Positions 1 through 10,599 are shown, numbered from the stretch's first letter. The stretch is DNA of 64,000 nt from Coprothermobacter sp. (GCA_013824685.1 PNOG01000005.1:97848-161847), one strand, 5' to 3'. The notes: a model not told the origin generated them from the sequence alone. A program made the numbers and translations.

Positions 1-2
1 TC

Positions 3-1004
3 AAGACCCGGTCCTCCGTCGAAGCGTCCGGCTCCGTCATCGAGGCACGCGTCGACAAGAACATCGGTGTCCTGACTCGCCTGCTCGTGCAAACTGGAAC
101 ACTCTATGTTGGTGACGACATCCGTGTCGGAGACTGTGTCGGCAAGATCAAGCGCATGACCAACGAGGCAGGCGCGAACCTGCGCGAAGCGAAGGCACTC
201 ATGCCCATCGAGGTCATGGGCCTGTCGGAACTGCCCGAGGCCGGTGAGGTCTTCCATATGGTGGAAGACGTCGACTCGTGCCGCATGATCATCGACGAGA
301 AGCGGCAGAAGGAGCGACTTGCGTTCCTGGCGCAGGAACAGAAGAAGCCGCTGACGCTGGATGACCTGTTCAACGAAGAAGAGGCGCTGGAGAAGAAGAA
401 GCTCACCCTCATCCTGAAAGCCGACGCTCTTTCCACACTGGACGCCGTCAAGTTCGAGCTGAGGAAGGTCAAGACCAAAACGATTCCTCTCGAGATCCTG
501 CACGAGGGCACAGGCGGGATCACAAAGTCCGATGTTCTGCTGGCTTCCGCCAGCAACGCCGTCATCGTTGGCTTCAACGTGGTCCCTCTGGCCGAAGCGC
601 TCAAGGTTGCCGCGACCGAGAAGGTTCAGATCCGCACCTATGATCTTATCTTCGAACTGGGCGACTCCATCGACAAGATGATTGCCGGACTGATCAAGCC
701 GGTCTTCGAAGAAATCGTGCAGGGTCGCGCCCGCATCAAGGACGTGTTCAAGATCACCGGTGTCGGGGCCATCGCTGGGTGTCTGGTGGAGGACGGCAAG
801 ATCATCCGGGGCGCCAAGGCCCGCGTTGTCCGCAACGCCGTCGTTGTGTATGCCAACTCCAGCATCTCCTCGCTGAAGCGCTTCAAGGAAGACGCGAAGG
901 AAGTCCTCAAGGGCTACGAGTGCGGTATGGGCCTGCAGAACTTCAATGACTTCAAGGTCGACGACATCATCGAAACCCTGGTGATGGAGGAGAAGAAGCC
1001 ATAA
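3..1004 (+). CDS. infB: Translation initiation factor IF-2, C-terminal part (cut by window edge)
   Basis: This is the last 333 codons of IF-2, the GTPase that brings initiator tRNA to the 30S subunit; the reading frame is open from base 3, so the gene begins outside the window. The visible part starts in domain II (GSVIEARVDKNIGVLTRLLV, followed by GTLYVGD), continues through the linker and domain III, and ends in the initiator-tRNA-binding C-terminal domain (VGAIAGCLVEDGKIIRG). The G domain is not in the window. A hairpin terminator lies about 110 bp downstream, which separates it from the purine operon. Identity is secure from the colinear match to the family. Confidence 0.93.
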   Translation, partial: KTRSSVEASGSVIEARVDKNIGVLTRLLVQTGTLYVGDDIRVGDCVGKIKRMTNEAGANLREAKALMPIEVMGLSELPEAGEVFHMVEDVDSCRMIIDEKRQKERLAFLAQEQKKPLTLDDLFNEEEALEKKKLTLILKADALSTLDAVKFELRKVKTKTIPLEILHEGTGGITKSDVLLASASNAVIVGFNVVPLAEALKVAATEKVQIRTYDLIFELGDSIDKMIAGLIKPVFEEIVQGRARIKDVFKITGVGAIAGCLVEDGKIIRGAKARVVRNAVVVYANSSISSLKRFKEDAKEVLKGYECGMGLQNFNDFKVDDIIETLVMEEKKP

Positions 1005-1113
1005 GGCACGGTCTTCCTCGTTCTTGTTGAACAACGATCACCCCCCGAGCATGTTGGTTCAATGCCCCCGAGCACTTTTTTCCATGCGAGGGGCGCTTCT
1101 GAGGGGTGCTTTC

Positions 1114-1143
1114 GTGCCGGGCGTTCATCGTCCGGCGCTTTTT
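1114..1143 (+). terminator. Rho-independent terminator downstream of infB
   Basis: A seven-pair stem (GTGCCGG at 1114-1120 with CCGGCGC at 1132-1138, one G-U pair) encloses an 11-nt loop and is followed by five T residues. Confidence 0.8.
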
Positions 1144-1275
1144 CACACGCGACGGACTGCGGGGTCCAGGCACAACCGGTGTGGATTGTTCACGATGTCT
1201 TCACCAGAATGAGGTGGTCTCCGGGGTGCTGTCGCGGGGAGGACCGCTTCCCTGGCCGCGGTGGGAGGGCATGAG

Positions 1276-1304
1276 TTGACAAGGTACCAGTCGTCGGATA
1301 GGAT
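1276..1304 (+). promoter_or_regulatory. Promoter of the purine operon
   Basis: A perfect -35 box TTGACA (1276-1281) is separated by exactly 17 bp from TAGGAT (1299-1304). The predicted start near 1311 gives a leader of about 295 nt before purE, long enough for leader-mediated control. Confidence 0.75.
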
Positions 1305-1536
1305 ATCAATGTCACCATTCCGGGTGGAGAACCAGCCACCTGTTCAAAGGGAGAACGATTGATGGTCTTGGCTGAACTTCGACAATCAGCGACCACCACC
1401 GCCACCCGAATTCCGCCCTTACCCCATCCCCTGCTGGAAGACCAGCGCATTCTCCAGGTGCCACTGCCATGAGACAGTGGGGTCTGTCCCTGCATCGGGG
1501 GAAAGACTCCGACCTCATACCAACCAGACGATACCA

Positions 1537-1572
1537 CCCCGGCTGCCCTGAATCCAGGCGACCGGGGTTTTT
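1537..1572 (+). terminator. Leader terminator (putative attenuator) just upstream of purE
   Basis: CCCCGG (1537-1542) pairs with CCGGGG (1562-1567), with extra inner pairing (TGCC with GGCG), followed by TTTTT (1568-1572). It lies between the promoter at 1276-1304 and the purE start at 1607, so it must be read through for the operon to be expressed. The early leader segment CCGGGTGG (1320-1327) is complementary to CCACCCCGG (1534-1542) with one bulge and could act as an antiterminator; that pairing is inference. Confidence 0.65.
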
Positions 1573-1606
1573 CCATTTCCTGAACGCGTACCAGCGAGGA
1601 GGCACC

Positions 1607-2131
1607 ATGCCACAGATTGTCGTCGTCATGGGCAGCGATACAGATCTGCCCGTCCTGGAGCCGGCGTTTGCCCTGCTCTGTTCCTATCCCGTCACCTGGG
1701 AAGCACGTGTCATCTCGGCGCACCGCACGCCCGAGGCCGCCCAGGAATTTGCCCGAGGCGCTCGTTCCGGCGGTGTGCAAGTCATCATAGCGGCAGCGGG
1801 CAAGGCCGCCCATCTGGCTGGCGCTCTGGCCGCATCCACGACTCTGCCGGTCATCGGCATTCCCATTAGTACGCCTGGCCTGGGAGGACTGGACGCCCTG
1901 CTCGCCACCGTGCAGATGCCGGGCGGGGTGCCAGTGGCGACGGTCGGTATCGATGGTGCAAAGAACGCAGCTCTGCTGGCGCTGCAGATCGTGGGATTGG
2001 GGGACGCGCGGGTCGCGGCACAGCTTGTGGAGGAGAAGCGGCGTCTGGCAGACGAGGTGGGCAGCAAGGACAAGGTGGTCCGTGAGCACTACTGCAGTAC
2101 CGTCGAGACTGAACAGGGAGGTTCAGCATGA
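1607..2131 (+). CDS. purE: N5-carboxyaminoimidazole ribonucleotide mutase PurE
   Basis: PurE carries out the AIR carboxylation step that yields CAIR. The 174-aa protein starts [16 protein letters not shown] and shows the PurE signatures MGSD, SAHRTPE and [11 protein letters not shown]. The start at 1607 has a strong GCGAGGAGG ribosome-binding site. The loop usually written AGAGGAAHL is here AAAGKAAHL, a Lys where Gly is usual in class I enzymes. No purK lies beside it, so either PurK is encoded elsewhere or the enzyme works on bicarbonate/CO2-derived substrate directly; this cannot be decided here. It is the first gene of the operon and its end overlaps purC by 4 bp. Confidence 0.93.
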   Translation: MPQIVVVMGSDTDLPVLEPAFALLCSYPVTWEARVISAHRTPEAAQEFARGARSGGVQVIIAAAGKAAHLAGALAASTTLPVIGIPISTPGLGGLDALLATVQMPGGVPVATVGIDGAKNAALLALQIVGLGDARVAAQLVEEKRRLADEVGSKDKVVREHYCSTVETEQGGSA

Positions 2132-2844
2132 CACGCAGGGAACTGTTGTACGAGGGCAAGGCCAAGCGGGTGTACGGCACGGACGATCCGACGCGCTGCA
2201 TCATCGAGTTCAAGGACGATGCCACGGCGTTCAACGGCGTCAAGAAGGGGACGATCGCGGACAAGGGGATCATGAACAATGAGATGTCCTCGTACCTGTT
2301 CACCATGCTCGCGGCAGCCGGCGTCGCCAATCATTTCATCCAGCGTCTGAGCGACCGGGAGATGCTCGTGCGGCGGGTGCAGATCATCCCGCTCGAGGTG
2401 ATCGTGCGCAATATCGCCGCAGGGTCGATGAGCAAGCGTCTGGGTATTGCGGAAGGGACACTGCTTGCTGAACCGGTCGTCGAGTTCAGCTTCAAGGATG
2501 ATGAGCTGGGAGATCCCTTGGTGAACGAGGACCATATCCGGGCGCTGGGCGCGGCCACGGACGCCGAAGTGGCGGCCCTCCGACGGCTGGCGCTGGAAGT
2601 GAACGGACTGCTTCAGGAGCGCTTTGCCGCCGCCGGCATCACTCTGGTCGACTTCAAGCTGGAGTTCGGGCGTGCAGACGGGGTGATCCTCCTTGCAGAC
2701 GAGATCTCGCCGGATACCTGCCGCTTCTGGGACAGCGCGACGGGGAAGAAACTGGACAAGGACCGCTTTCGTCGCAACCTGGGTGCGGTCGAGGAGGGCT
2801 ATCATGAGGTCCTCGGGCGCCTGCTGACCGGGAGGGGGCAATGA
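2128..2844 (+). CDS. purC: SAICAR synthetase PurC
   Basis: Phosphoribosylaminoimidazole-succinocarboxamide synthase joins aspartate to CAIR using ATP. The 238-aa length is typical. Visible signatures are the N-terminal [11 protein letters not shown], the [10 protein letters not shown] segment, the mid-protein LVNEDHI region and [13 protein letters not shown] near residue 195. The start overlaps purE by ATGA, indicating translational coupling, and the end overlaps purS by 4 bp. Confidence 0.96.
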   Translation: MTRRELLYEGKAKRVYGTDDPTRCIIEFKDDATAFNGVKKGTIADKGIMNNEMSSYLFTMLAAAGVANHFIQRLSDREMLVRRVQIIPLEVIVRNIAAGSMSKRLGIAEGTLLAEPVVEFSFKDDELGDPLVNEDHIRALGAATDAEVAALRRLALEVNGLLQERFAAAGITLVDFKLEFGRADGVILLADEISPDTCRFWDSATGKKLDKDRFRRNLGAVEEGYHEVLGRLLTGRGQ

Positions 2845-3092
2845 AGGCCCGCGTCCTGGTCACCCCAAAGAAGGGCATCGCCGACCCTCAGGGGACGGCC
2901 GTGGAGCAGGCACTCCACGCGCTCGGGTTCACCGATGTCAGTTCGGTCCGTATCGGCAAGGTCATCGACCTGGAGCTTCCGGCGGGCGACCGCACGGCAG
3001 CACTTGCAGCACTCACGCGCATGAGTGAACAGCTTCTCGCCAATACGGTCGTCGAGGCGTATTCCTGCAGCATCGAAGGCGAGGACGCATGA
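2841..3092 (+). CDS. purS: FGAM synthase subunit PurS
   Basis: PurS is the small 83-aa subunit that bridges PurQ and PurL in the three-part formylglycinamidine ribonucleotide synthase. The protein has the expected beta-alpha-beta-beta pattern, beginning [20 protein letters not shown] and containing a [14 protein letters not shown] segment, with [14 protein letters not shown] at the end. It overlaps purC and purQ by 4 bp each. Presence of PurS with small PurL is the Firmicutes/archaeal arrangement, unlike the single large PurL of Proteobacteria. Confidence 0.95.
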   Translation: MKARVLVTPKKGIADPQGTAVEQALHALGFTDVSSVRIGKVIDLELPAGDRTAALAALTRMSEQLLANTVVEAYSCSIEGEDA

Positions 3093-3805
3093 GGTTTGCG
3101 GTTGCCGTCTTCCCTGGCTCCAACTGCGACGTGGACGCGTACCGTGCTCTTCATGACGTCCTTGGCAGGACTGTCGCCTATCTCTGGCACCGCGAGACGG
3201 ACCTGTCCGGCTTCGACGGTGTGATCCTGCCGGGCGGCTTCTCGTACGGCGACTACCTGAGACCGGGAGCCATCGCGCGGTTCGCGCCGCTCATGGAGGA
3301 GGTTGTCCGGTTTGCCGGTCAGGGAGGCATGGTCCTGGGTATCTGCAACGGCTTCCAGCTGCTCACCGAAGCGGGGCTGCTGCCGGGCGCCTTGCTGTGC
3401 AACCGTGACCTGACCTTCATCTGTGACACCGTACCGGTGCGTGTCGAGAATGCGGACACAGTGTTCACACGCCGCTGCCAGGCTGGGCAGGTGCTCCGGC
3501 TTCCCATTGCCCATGGCGACGGCAACTATGCCGTGGACGCGGCGACGCTGGCTGTCATGGAACGGCGGGGACAGGTGATCCTCCGCTATTGCGCCCCGGA
3601 TGGCACGGCGGACGAGCAGCACAACCCGAACGGCTCCGTCGCTAACATTGCGGGCGTCATCAACGAGCAGGGCAATGTGGCCGGCATGATGCCGCATCCC
3701 GAGCGGGCGGCGGCGGAGCTGCTGGGCGGGACTGACGGTCTGTACATCCTGCAGTCCATGGTCCAGGAACTCGAAAGGAGGCAGAATGAGACTTGCCGGT
3801 GCTGA
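3089..3805 (+). CDS. purQ: FGAM synthase glutaminase subunit PurQ
   Basis: PurQ is a class I glutamine amidotransferase that supplies ammonia to PurL. The 238-aa protein shows FPGSNCD at the N terminus, the [15 protein letters not shown] oxyanion region, the nucleophile in [10 protein letters not shown] (Cys near residue 88) and the catalytic His/Glu in GMMPHPERA near residue 210. It overlaps purS by 4 bp and purL by 20 bp, so the three subunits are translationally linked. Confidence 0.96.
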   Translation: MRFAVAVFPGSNCDVDAYRALHDVLGRTVAYLWHRETDLSGFDGVILPGGFSYGDYLRPGAIARFAPLMEEVVRFAGQGGMVLGICNGFQLLTEAGLLPGALLCNRDLTFICDTVPVRVENADTVFTRRCQAGQVLRLPIAHGDGNYAVDAATLAVMERRGQVILRYCAPDGTADEQHNPNGSVANIAGVINEQGNVAGMMPHPERAAAELLGGTDGLYILQSMVQELERRQNETCRC

Positions 3806-5996
3806 ACGGGCTGCACGCGTCGGTCTCACGGACACGGAGTACGCGCGCATCGTCGAACTCGTCGGGCGCGAACCCGGAGAACTGGAGCTAGACCTTTTCG
3901 GCGTCATGTGGAGCGAGCATTGCAGCTACAAGACGTCGCGCCCTTTGCTGCGCCTCTTTCCCACGACGGGATCTGCCGTGCTTCAGGGGCCCGGCGAGAA
4001 CGCCGGCATCGTCGATATCGGAGACGGGCTGGCGGTCGTCATGAAGGTCGAAAGCCACAACCACCCCTCTGCGGTCGAACCGTACCAGGGGGCGGCCACC
4101 GGTTCGGGCGGCATCATCCGGGACATCTTCACGATGGGAGCACGGCCCGTTGCCATGCTAGACTCGCTACGGTTCGGCGACCTTGGGGAGGCGCGGCAGC
4201 GCTCACTGTTCAGGGGCGTTGTGAAGGGGATCGGCGACTATGACAACTGCATGGGCATTCCGACGGTGGCGGGAGAGGTTGGGTTCGATGACTCCTACGC
4301 AGGCAATTGCCTGGTGAACGCGATGTGCGTGGGGATCATCAGGCACGGTGACATCAAGCGCGGCGCAGCCACAGGGGTCGGCAACCCCGTCATCCTCGTC
4401 GGCGCCACGACCGGCCGCGACGGCATAGGCGGCGCCAGCTTCGCCTCGGTGGACCTAACAGCCGCTTCGCAGGAACGCAAGTCCGCCGTTCAGGTGGGAG
4501 ACCCGTTCCTCGAGAAGCTGTTGCTGGAGGCATGCCTGGAACTGTTCCGGACGGACGCGGTGGTCGGCATCCAAGACCTCGGTGCAGCAGGACTGACATC
4601 GGCAAGCTGCGAAACAGCGGCTCGGGGCGGCGTGGGGATCGATCTGGACGTTGCCCTGGTACCGCGCCGCGAGGACGGGATGGTCCCCGCCGAGGTCATG
4701 ATCTCGGAATCGCAGGAGCGCATGCTGGTCATTGCACGCCAGGGGGGCGAAGAAGAAGTACAGCGCATCTTCGACAAGTGGGGCCTGAACGCCGCGGTCA
4801 TCGGACTGGTCACGGACGATGGCATGCTGACCATCCGCGACGGAGGCGCCATCGTGGGACGGATCCCTGCCAAGGCGCTGGCGGAACAGGCGCCTCTCCG
4901 GCATCCCGAGGCGGTGCGTCCGGCATGGCAGGACGACCTGCTCGACCTGGACGTGACGAGCTTGCAGCAGCAGGACGACTGGACCGGCACGTTGACGGCG
5001 CTGCTGGGGACACCGACGATTGCCAGCAAGGAATGGGTCTACCGCCAGTACGACAGCGTCGTGCGCACGAGTACCGTCGTGGGTCCCGGCTCCGATGCGG
5101 CTGTCCTGCGTGTGGACGGGACAGACCGCGGCATCGCTCTGACGATCGACGGGCCGGGGCGGATGTGCCTGCTGGACCCGGCAACGGGCGCGGCCATGGC
5201 AGTCGCCGAGGCGGCACGGAACCTGGTGTGCAGCGGTGCAAGGCCGCTGGCCCTCACAGACTGTCTCAACTTCGGCAATCCCGAGAAGCCGGAGGTGTTC
5301 TGGCAGTTCAGCCAGGCGGTCGTCGGCATGAGCGACGCCTGTCGGAAGCTGGGGATCCCCGTGATCGGTGGCAACGTCAGCTTCTACAACGAAACAGGAG
5401 CGTCAACGATTGTACCCACGCCTGTCGTCGGCATGGTCGGCGTCCTCGAAGACCTTGGCCACATCTGCCGGCAGGGGTTTGGCGAACCGGGCAGTGTCGT
5501 GGTTCTGCTGGGTGTGAATACGGATGAGTTGGGCGGCAGTGAGTACGTCCGGCTGGCGACGGGCAGGACGGCCGGGCATGTTCCACTGCTCGATCTGGAG
5601 CGCGAGAAAGCAGTCCAGGAGCTGTGTCTGGCTGGGATACGCCGTGGGTTGATCCAGTCGGCGCATGACGTGAGCGATGGAGGCCTCGCGGTGACGCTTG
5701 CCGAGTCCTGCATCAGTGGGCGGACGGGGGCCGACCTCTCCCTGCCGGCCGGGATACGTTCCGATGCTCTTCTCTTCGGCGAGGCGCCGTCGCGGATTGT
5801 CGTCACCGTCGGCGCCGGCGACCCGCAAGCACTTGTGCATATGGCCCGCGAGACGGGGGTCCCGCTCACAGTGCTGGGGACGACAGGTGGAACATTGCTG
5901 AACATCAGTGTCTCAGGCAAACCACTCATCCAAGTGCCGGTCGCAGCTCTGGCGGCGGCCTGGAGCGGCTCACTGCCGCGGGTGATGAGCGTATGA
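3786..5996 (+). CDS. purL: FGAM synthase subunit PurL (small type)
   Basis: PurL is the ATP-dependent catalytic subunit that converts FGAR to FGAM. At 736 aa it is the short PurL form that needs PurS and PurQ. Visible family segments include [37 protein letters not shown] near residue 90, and the duplicated half with [14 protein letters not shown] and [10 protein letters not shown]. The ATG at 3786 is preceded by GGAAAGGAGG and lies inside the end of purQ. The stop overlaps the purF start by 4 bp. Confidence 0.96.
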   Translation: MRLAGAERAARVGLTDTEYARIVELVGREPGELELDLFGVMWSEHCSYKTSRPLLRLFPTTGSAVLQGPGENAGIVDIGDGLAVVMKVESHNHPSAVEPYQGAATGSGGIIRDIFTMGARPVAMLDSLRFGDLGEARQRSLFRGVVKGIGDYDNCMGIPTVAGEVGFDDSYAGNCLVNAMCVGIIRHGDIKRGAATGVGNPVILVGATTGRDGIGGASFASVDLTAASQERKSAVQVGDPFLEKLLLEACLELFRTDAVVGIQDLGAAGLTSASCETAARGGVGIDLDVALVPRREDGMVPAEVMISESQERMLVIARQGGEEEVQRIFDKWGLNAAVIGLVTDDGMLTIRDGGAIVGRIPAKALAEQAPLRHPEAVRPAWQDDLLDLDVTSLQQQDDWTGTLTALLGTPTIASKEWVYRQYDSVVRTSTVVGPGSDAAVLRVDGTDRGIALTIDGPGRMCLLDPATGAAMAVAEAARNLVCSGARPLALTDCLNFGNPEKPEVFWQFSQAVVGMSDACRKLGIPVIGGNVSFYNETGASTIVPTPVVGMVGVLEDLGHICRQGFGEPGSVVVLLGVNTDELGGSEYVRLATGRTAGHVPLLDLEREKAVQELCLAGIRRGLIQSAHDVSDGGLAVTLAESCISGRTGADLSLPAGIRSDALLFGEAPSRIVVTVGAGDPQALVHMARETGVPLTVLGTTGGTLLNISVSGKPLIQVPVAALAAAWSGSLPRVMSV

Positions 5997-7414
5997 GAGA
6001 CATGACCGGTCTGCAGGAGGAATGCGGAGTGTTTGGTATTGTCGGCGGTCCGCAGACCCGCGCCGCCCATGCCACCTACTATGGTCTCTATGCCTTGCAG
6101 CACCGGGGTCAGGAGAGTGCGGGGATCGCCGTCAGCACGGCGAACGAGATCCTTCACCACAAGGCCATGGGGCTGGTGTCGGAGGTCTTCGACGAGAAGC
6201 GTCTTGCGACACTGCCCGGGACGATGGCATGCGGACATGTCCGGTACTCGACCAGTGGACGGAGCCTGGTCGTCAATGCGCAGCCACTCGTCGTGCGTTA
6301 CCGTGGCGGGGCGCTGGCCCTTTCCCACAACGGCAACCTCGTCAATGCCCCATCCCTGCGCGCAACGCTGGAGCAGGAAGGGGTCATCTTCCAGACGTCC
6401 ATCGACAGCGAACTCTTCGCCAACCTGGTAGCGCGCGCCGACACGGGGAACATTGTGGACGCTGTCCACAATGCCATGTGTGTCGTATGTGGAGCTTACG
6501 CCCTGGTCATCATGACCCCGGACACGCTTATCGGCGTGCGCGATCCCGACGGTATCCGCCCCCTGAGCATCGGGCGCGGCGAAGACTGCTGGATGCTGGC
6601 CTCCGAGAGCTGCGCCTTCGACGCTGTCGGAGGGACACTCGTCCGGGACGTGGAGCCGGGCGAGGTCGTGACGTTGAGTTGCGGCGGGGTGACGAGTCAC
6701 CCGTCGGGACTGGCGCGGCCGGAGCGCCTGTGCATCTTTGAGTTCATCTACTTCGGGCGTCCCGACAGCGTGATGGGGGCTAATACGATGTACATTGTGC
6801 GCAAGCGTGCGGGCAGTCTGCTGGCCCGCCAGGCGCCGGCGTGTGCCGACATTGTCGTGCCGGTGCCTGATTCAGGCATATCGGCGGCCGTAGGGTATGC
6901 CGAGACGTCAGGGATCCCCTTTGCCGAGGGGTTCGTGAAAAACAGGTACGTCGGGCGGACGTTCATCCAGCCCGAACAGTCGCTGCGGGCGACGGGGGTC
7001 GACCTCAAGCTCAGTGTCCTTGTGGATGTCGTCCGTGGCAAGCGGGTCGTGCTGGTCGACGATTCCATCGTGCGAGGGACAACCATCCTGCGGCTCATCC
7101 GGAAACTGCGTACGGCGGGGGCTGCGGAGATTCACCTGCGTGTGGCGTCTCCGCCAGTCGTGTGTCCGTGCCACTTCGGCATCGACACGCCGTCACGCGG
7201 CGAACTGATCGCCGCCAGCCTGGATCCAGCCGCGATCTGCGGGCGGGTAAACGCGGACTCGCTCCAGTACCTGAGCATCAGGGGTCTGCGGGAAGCAGTC
7301 GGGGGCAAGGGGAGCTGTGATGCATGTTTCAGCGGCGAGTATCCCATGGAGGTCCCCGACGAGGGAAACAAGTTGAGCCTTGAACAGGCGGAGGTGGCGC
7401 ATGCAACGGGATAG
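5993..7414 (+). CDS. purF: Amidophosphoribosyltransferase PurF
   Basis: PurF commits PRPP to purine synthesis by making phosphoribosylamine from glutamine. The 473-aa protein has a 10-residue propeptide ending in EE followed by Cys11 (CGVFGIVGG), the N-terminal nucleophile of class II amidotransferases. The PRPP-binding motif [12 protein letters not shown] lies near residue 350. Cysteines in [25 protein letters not shown] and [11 protein letters not shown] match the [4Fe-4S], oxygen-sensitive Bacillus type. It overlaps purM by 14 bp. Confidence 0.96.
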   Translation: MRDMTGLQEECGVFGIVGGPQTRAAHATYYGLYALQHRGQESAGIAVSTANEILHHKAMGLVSEVFDEKRLATLPGTMACGHVRYSTSGRSLVVNAQPLVVRYRGGALALSHNGNLVNAPSLRATLEQEGVIFQTSIDSELFANLVARADTGNIVDAVHNAMCVVCGAYALVIMTPDTLIGVRDPDGIRPLSIGRGEDCWMLASESCAFDAVGGTLVRDVEPGEVVTLSCGGVTSHPSGLARPERLCIFEFIYFGRPDSVMGANTMYIVRKRAGSLLARQAPACADIVVPVPDSGISAAVGYAETSGIPFAEGFVKNRYVGRTFIQPEQSLRATGVDLKLSVLVDVVRGKRVVLVDDSIVRGTTILRLIRKLRTAGAAEIHLRVASPPVVCPCHFGIDTPSRGELIAASLDPAAICGRVNADSLQYLSIRGLREAVGGKGSCDACFSGEYPMEVPDEGNKLSLEQAEVAHATG

Positions 7415-8429
7415 CTATCAGCAGGCGGGCGTGGATATCACTGCGGGCGACCGGGCGGTCGAGCTGATGCGGACGGCCGTCGCCTCGACAGTGACGCCCG
7501 GTGTCCTGGGGGACATCGGCGGGTTCGGGGGCTGCTTCCAGCCCAATCTGACAGGGGTCGCCGAACCAGTCCTCGTCTCGGGGACCGATGGGGTGGGGAC
7601 CAAGCTCAAGATCGCCTTCATGACCGGCCGCCATGACACGGTGGGGATCGACTGTGTCGCGATGTGTGCCAACGACGTGGCAGCAATGGGGGCCGACCCG
7701 CTGTTCTTCCTGGACTACATCGCCCTTGGCCGGCTGGTGCCGGAGCGCGTCGCCGAGGTCGTGGGAGGGGTGGCGGCAGGCTGTTGCCAGGCGCACTGCG
7801 CGCTCGTGGGCGGCGAGACGGCCGAGATGCCGGGCTTCTATCCTGTCGACGAGTACGACCTTGCCGGGTTCTGTGTGGGACTGGTCGACCGAGGTCATAT
7901 CGTCGACGGACACACGGTGCGTGCAGGTGATATCTTGGTCGGTCTCCCCTCGTCGGGACTGCACAGCAACGGCTTTTCGCTCGTGCGCCACATCGTGTTC
8001 GACCAGCACCTTCTGGACGTCGGCACGTATGTGCCCGAGCTCGGTCGTACAATTGGAGAGGAACTGCTCCAGCCGACGATCATCTACGTGGACGCGGCGG
8101 CGCGCGCCCGCGCAGCAGCCCCTGTCGGAGGGATGGCGCACATCACCGGGGGCGGACTCCCGGGCAACATCCCACGCGTCGTACCGCAAGGGCTGCGGGT
8201 GGAACTGGACATCCGTGCCTGGCAGGCGCCTCCCGTGTTCGACTGGCTGACGCGACTGGGCAAGCTCGAGGAGCAGGAGTGCTACCAGACGTTGAACATG
8301 GGTCTGGGGTTTGTGTTCATCGTGCCGGAGGCCTCCGTGGACGGCGTCGTCAAGGCTCTTACCGGCGAAGGGGCGCGTGCCGTGGGCCGCATCGTCCCCG
8401 GGGAACCAGGCGTGGAGCTGTGCCGATGA
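7401..8429 (+). CDS. purM: AIR synthetase PurM
   Basis: Phosphoribosylformylglycinamidine cyclo-ligase closes the imidazole ring to give AIR. I place the start at 7401 ([13 protein letters not shown]), preceded by GGAGGTG, giving 342 aa; this matches the family N terminus. Signatures are SGTDGVGTKLKIA, CVAMCANDVAAMGADPLFFLDY and GGETAEMPGFY. The gene overlaps purF by 14 bp and its TGA overlaps the purN ATG. Confidence 0.96.
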   Translation: MQRDSYQQAGVDITAGDRAVELMRTAVASTVTPGVLGDIGGFGGCFQPNLTGVAEPVLVSGTDGVGTKLKIAFMTGRHDTVGIDCVAMCANDVAAMGADPLFFLDYIALGRLVPERVAEVVGGVAAGCCQAHCALVGGETAEMPGFYPVDEYDLAGFCVGLVDRGHIVDGHTVRAGDILVGLPSSGLHSNGFSLVRHIVFDQHLLDVGTYVPELGRTIGEELLQPTIIYVDAAARARAAAPVGGMAHITGGGLPGNIPRVVPQGLRVELDIRAWQAPPVFDWLTRLGKLEEQECYQTLNMGLGFVFIVPEASVDGVVKALTGEGARAVGRIVPGEPGVELCR

Positions 8430-9055
8430 CACGCATCGCCATTCTGGCGTCGGGCAACGGTACCGACTGTGAGGCGGTCATGACGGCGGTGGAACAGGGA
8501 CAGATACCGGATGCCACCGTGGCTGTCGTCATTGCGGACAGGCCCGCGCCGGGGCTGGATCGGGCCCGCCGCCATGGTGTCACGGCACTGTTGATCGACA
8601 GGCGGGCATGTAGACGGGCTGCGTACGACACCGCTCTCGCAGCCGCTCTGGCGGAGCACCGGGTGGACCTCGTCGTCCTCGCGGGCTATCTGAGCATGGT
8701 GGACGGCGCGACGGTGACGACGTATCGGAACCGCATCATCAACGTCCATCCGTCGCTGATCCCAGCGTTCTGTGGACATGGTTTCTATGGAGAGCGCGTG
8801 CATCAGGCCGTGCTGGACGCCGGGGCGAAACTGACTGGGGTGACCGTGCACTTCGTCGACGAAGGAACCGACTCGGGCCCCATCATCCTGCAAGAGGCGG
8901 TGGATGTGCTCGATACGGACGACGTGGCGACATTGGCCGCGCGCGTGCTGGTCGTCGAGCACCGGCTGCTGCCAGAGGCCGTGGCACTGTACTGCAGTGG
9001 TCGACTGTCCGTTCAGGGGCGGCAGGTTCATATCATGGGGGAGGGGAAGAAATGA
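8426..9055 (+). CDS. purN: Glycinamide ribonucleotide formyltransferase PurN
   Basis: PurN uses 10-formyl-THF to formylate GAR. The 209-aa protein begins MTRIAILASGNGTDCEAV and carries the catalytic Asn/His segment INVHPSLIPAFCG near residue 105 and the catalytic Asp region VTVHFVDEGTDSGPI near residue 145. The start ATG is embedded in the purM stop (ATGA), and the end overlaps purH by 4 bp. Nothing looks truncated. Confidence 0.95.
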   Translation: MTRIAILASGNGTDCEAVMTAVEQGQIPDATVAVVIADRPAPGLDRARRHGVTALLIDRRACRRAAYDTALAAALAEHRVDLVVLAGYLSMVDGATVTTYRNRIINVHPSLIPAFCGHGFYGERVHQAVLDAGAKLTGVTVHFVDEGTDSGPIILQEAVDVLDTDDVATLAARVLVVEHRLLPEAVALYCSGRLSVQGRQVHIMGEGKK

Positions 9056-10590
9056 AACGACGCGCAATCATCAGTGTGTCAGACAAGACGGGCGTGGTTG
9101 ACCTGGCCCGGCGTCTCGTGAGCATGGGATGGGAGATCGTGAGTACCGGCGGGACTGCCGCCAGTCTTGCGGCGGAAGGGGTCCCGGTGACGGCGGTCAG
9201 TGACGTGACCGGTTTTCCCGAGTGCCTGGACGGGCGCGTCAAGACCCTGCACCCGGCGGTGCATGCCGGCATCCTTGCGCGCAGGGACATACCCGCGCAC
9301 ATGGAGCAGATCGCGAAACTCGGTGTGGTCCCCGTGGACCTCGTCGTGGTGAACCTTTATCCGTTCCGTCAGACGGTCGAGCGCCCCGGCGTCACGTGGG
9401 ACGAAGCCGTGGAACAGGTGGACATCGGCGGACCGTCGCTCATCCGCGCGGCGGCCAAGAATAGCGCGGCCGTGACAGTCGTCGTGGACCCCGCCGACTA
9501 TGACCGTGTCCTGGCGGAATTCGAACGGGACGGCGATATCAGCGAAGCGACACGGCGTGAGCTGGCCGCCCGCGCGTTCCGGCATACAGCCGCGTACGAC
9601 GCCTTCATTGCGGGGTGGTTCGGGGGGCAGCTGGGCGTCCGCTTCCCGGAGCAGCTCACGCTGACCTGGGACCGCCGGCAGGAACTCAGGTACGGCGAGA
9701 ACCCACATCAGGCAGCCGCCCTCTACGTGGACCCCATCCCCGCAGCCGGATCAGTGACCGCGGCACAGCAGCTGAACGGCAAGGAGCTTTCCTTCAACAA
9801 CATCGGCGATGCGGACGCGGCGCTCGCCTGTCTCACCGAGTTTTCCAAGGATATGCCGACCGTCGTCGCCGTCAAGCACGGCATCCCGTGCGGCGTCGGC
9901 ACGGGTCCTGACCTGATGACGGCCTGGAGGAAAGCCCGGGACGGAGACCCGGTCTCGATCTTCGGAGGTGTCGTCGTAGCGAATGGGACGGTTGAAGCTC
10001 CGCTGGCCGCGGAGATGGCCGAGCTGTTCCTCGAGATCATCCTTGCCCCGGGGTACACAGAGGGCGCGCTCGACATCCTGCGGCGGAAGAAGAATCTGCG
10101 GGTTCTGCAAGTGACCGCGGCTACGCTGGGACAGGACGAGGTTGCGCTGCGTGACGTATGTGGCGGGCTCCTGGTGCAGAACCGGGACGCGCTGCTGCTG
10201 AAGGACGAACCGAGGGTTGTTACTGTGAGTCGACCGACCGCTGAGGAACAGGCGGACCTCCTGCTTGCCTGGCGGGTCGTGAAACACGTCAGGTCCAATG
10301 CCATCGTCCTGGTCAAAGGTGAGGGGACGATCGGCGTCGGCGGTGGTCAAACGAATCGCATCTGGGCATTGCAGAACGCTATTCGCCAGGCGACGACTCC
10401 TCCCCTGGGGGCGGTGCTGGCTTCAGACGGGTTCTTCCCCTTCGCGGATTCTGTCCAGGCAGCGGCCGCTGCAGGAATCCGTGCCATCATCCAGCCTGGG
10501 GGATCCGTCAGGGACGCGGAATCGATCGCGGCTGCAGACGAGGCCGGCATCGCGATGCTGTTCACAGATATGCGGCACTTCCAGCACTAG
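9052..10590 (+). CDS. purH: Bifunctional AICAR transformylase / IMP cyclohydrolase PurH
   Basis: PurH carries out the last two steps to IMP. The 512-aa protein has the N-terminal MGS-like cyclohydrolase domain ([46 protein letters not shown]) and the C-terminal transformylase domain with [14 protein letters not shown] (catalytic Lys-His pair) near residue 270 and [11 protein letters not shown] near residue 460. The start overlaps the purN stop by 4 bp. Only 9 bp separate it from purD. Confidence 0.96.
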   Translation: MKRRAIISVSDKTGVVDLARRLVSMGWEIVSTGGTAASLAAEGVPVTAVSDVTGFPECLDGRVKTLHPAVHAGILARRDIPAHMEQIAKLGVVPVDLVVVNLYPFRQTVERPGVTWDEAVEQVDIGGPSLIRAAAKNSAAVTVVVDPADYDRVLAEFERDGDISEATRRELAARAFRHTAAYDAFIAGWFGGQLGVRFPEQLTLTWDRRQELRYGENPHQAAALYVDPIPAAGSVTAAQQLNGKELSFNNIGDADAALACLTEFSKDMPTVVAVKHGIPCGVGTGPDLMTAWRKARDGDPVSIFGGVVVANGTVEAPLAAEMAELFLEIILAPGYTEGALDILRRKKNLRVLQVTAATLGQDEVALRDVCGGLLVQNRDALLLKDEPRVVTVSRPTAEEQADLLLAWRVVKHVRSNAIVLVKGEGTIGVGGGQTNRIWALQNAIRQATTPPLGAVLASDGFFPFADSVQAAAAAGIRAIIQPGGSVRDAESIAAADEAGIAMLFTDMRHFQH

Positions 10591-10599
10591 GCTGGGCCC

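Larger units (their letters stand above)
1005..1606. other. infB-purE intergenic region and purE leader
   Basis: About 600 bp without a convincing gene. Bases 1050-1145 hold two direct copies of CCCCCGAGCA (near 1050 and 1067) and a terminator at 1114-1143. A sigma70-type promoter follows at 1276-1304, then a structured transcribed leader of about 295 nt containing a GGTGG/CCACC hairpin (about 1323-1340), a CCACTG/CAGTGG hairpin (1461-1480) and a terminator (1537-1572) just before purE. I see no match to purine, ZTP, PRPP or T-box consensus sequences. Confidence 0.6.

Noticed and set aside
1024..1274. Short open frames between infB and the purE promoter
   Set aside because: No ribosome-binding site or family similarity; the stretch contains a terminator and direct repeats.
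1311..1606. Known purine, ZTP, PRPP/ykkC or T-box riboswitch in the purE leader
   Set aside because: I looked for the conserved cores and did not find them; only the terminator and alternative hairpins can be supported.
4532..5527. 331-codon plus-strand frame inside purL
   Set aside because: Arg/Gly/Pro-rich composition typical of an out-of-frame shadow of a GC-rich gene; purL in the other frame is certain.
5384..6700. 438-codon open frame on the minus strand opposite purL and purF
   Set aside because: It lies wholly antisense to two well-supported genes, shows no family motif and is explained by high GC with few stop codons. The same holds for long antisense frames at 2089-2841, 2888-3907, 7329-8432, 10423-11877 and 15226-16425.
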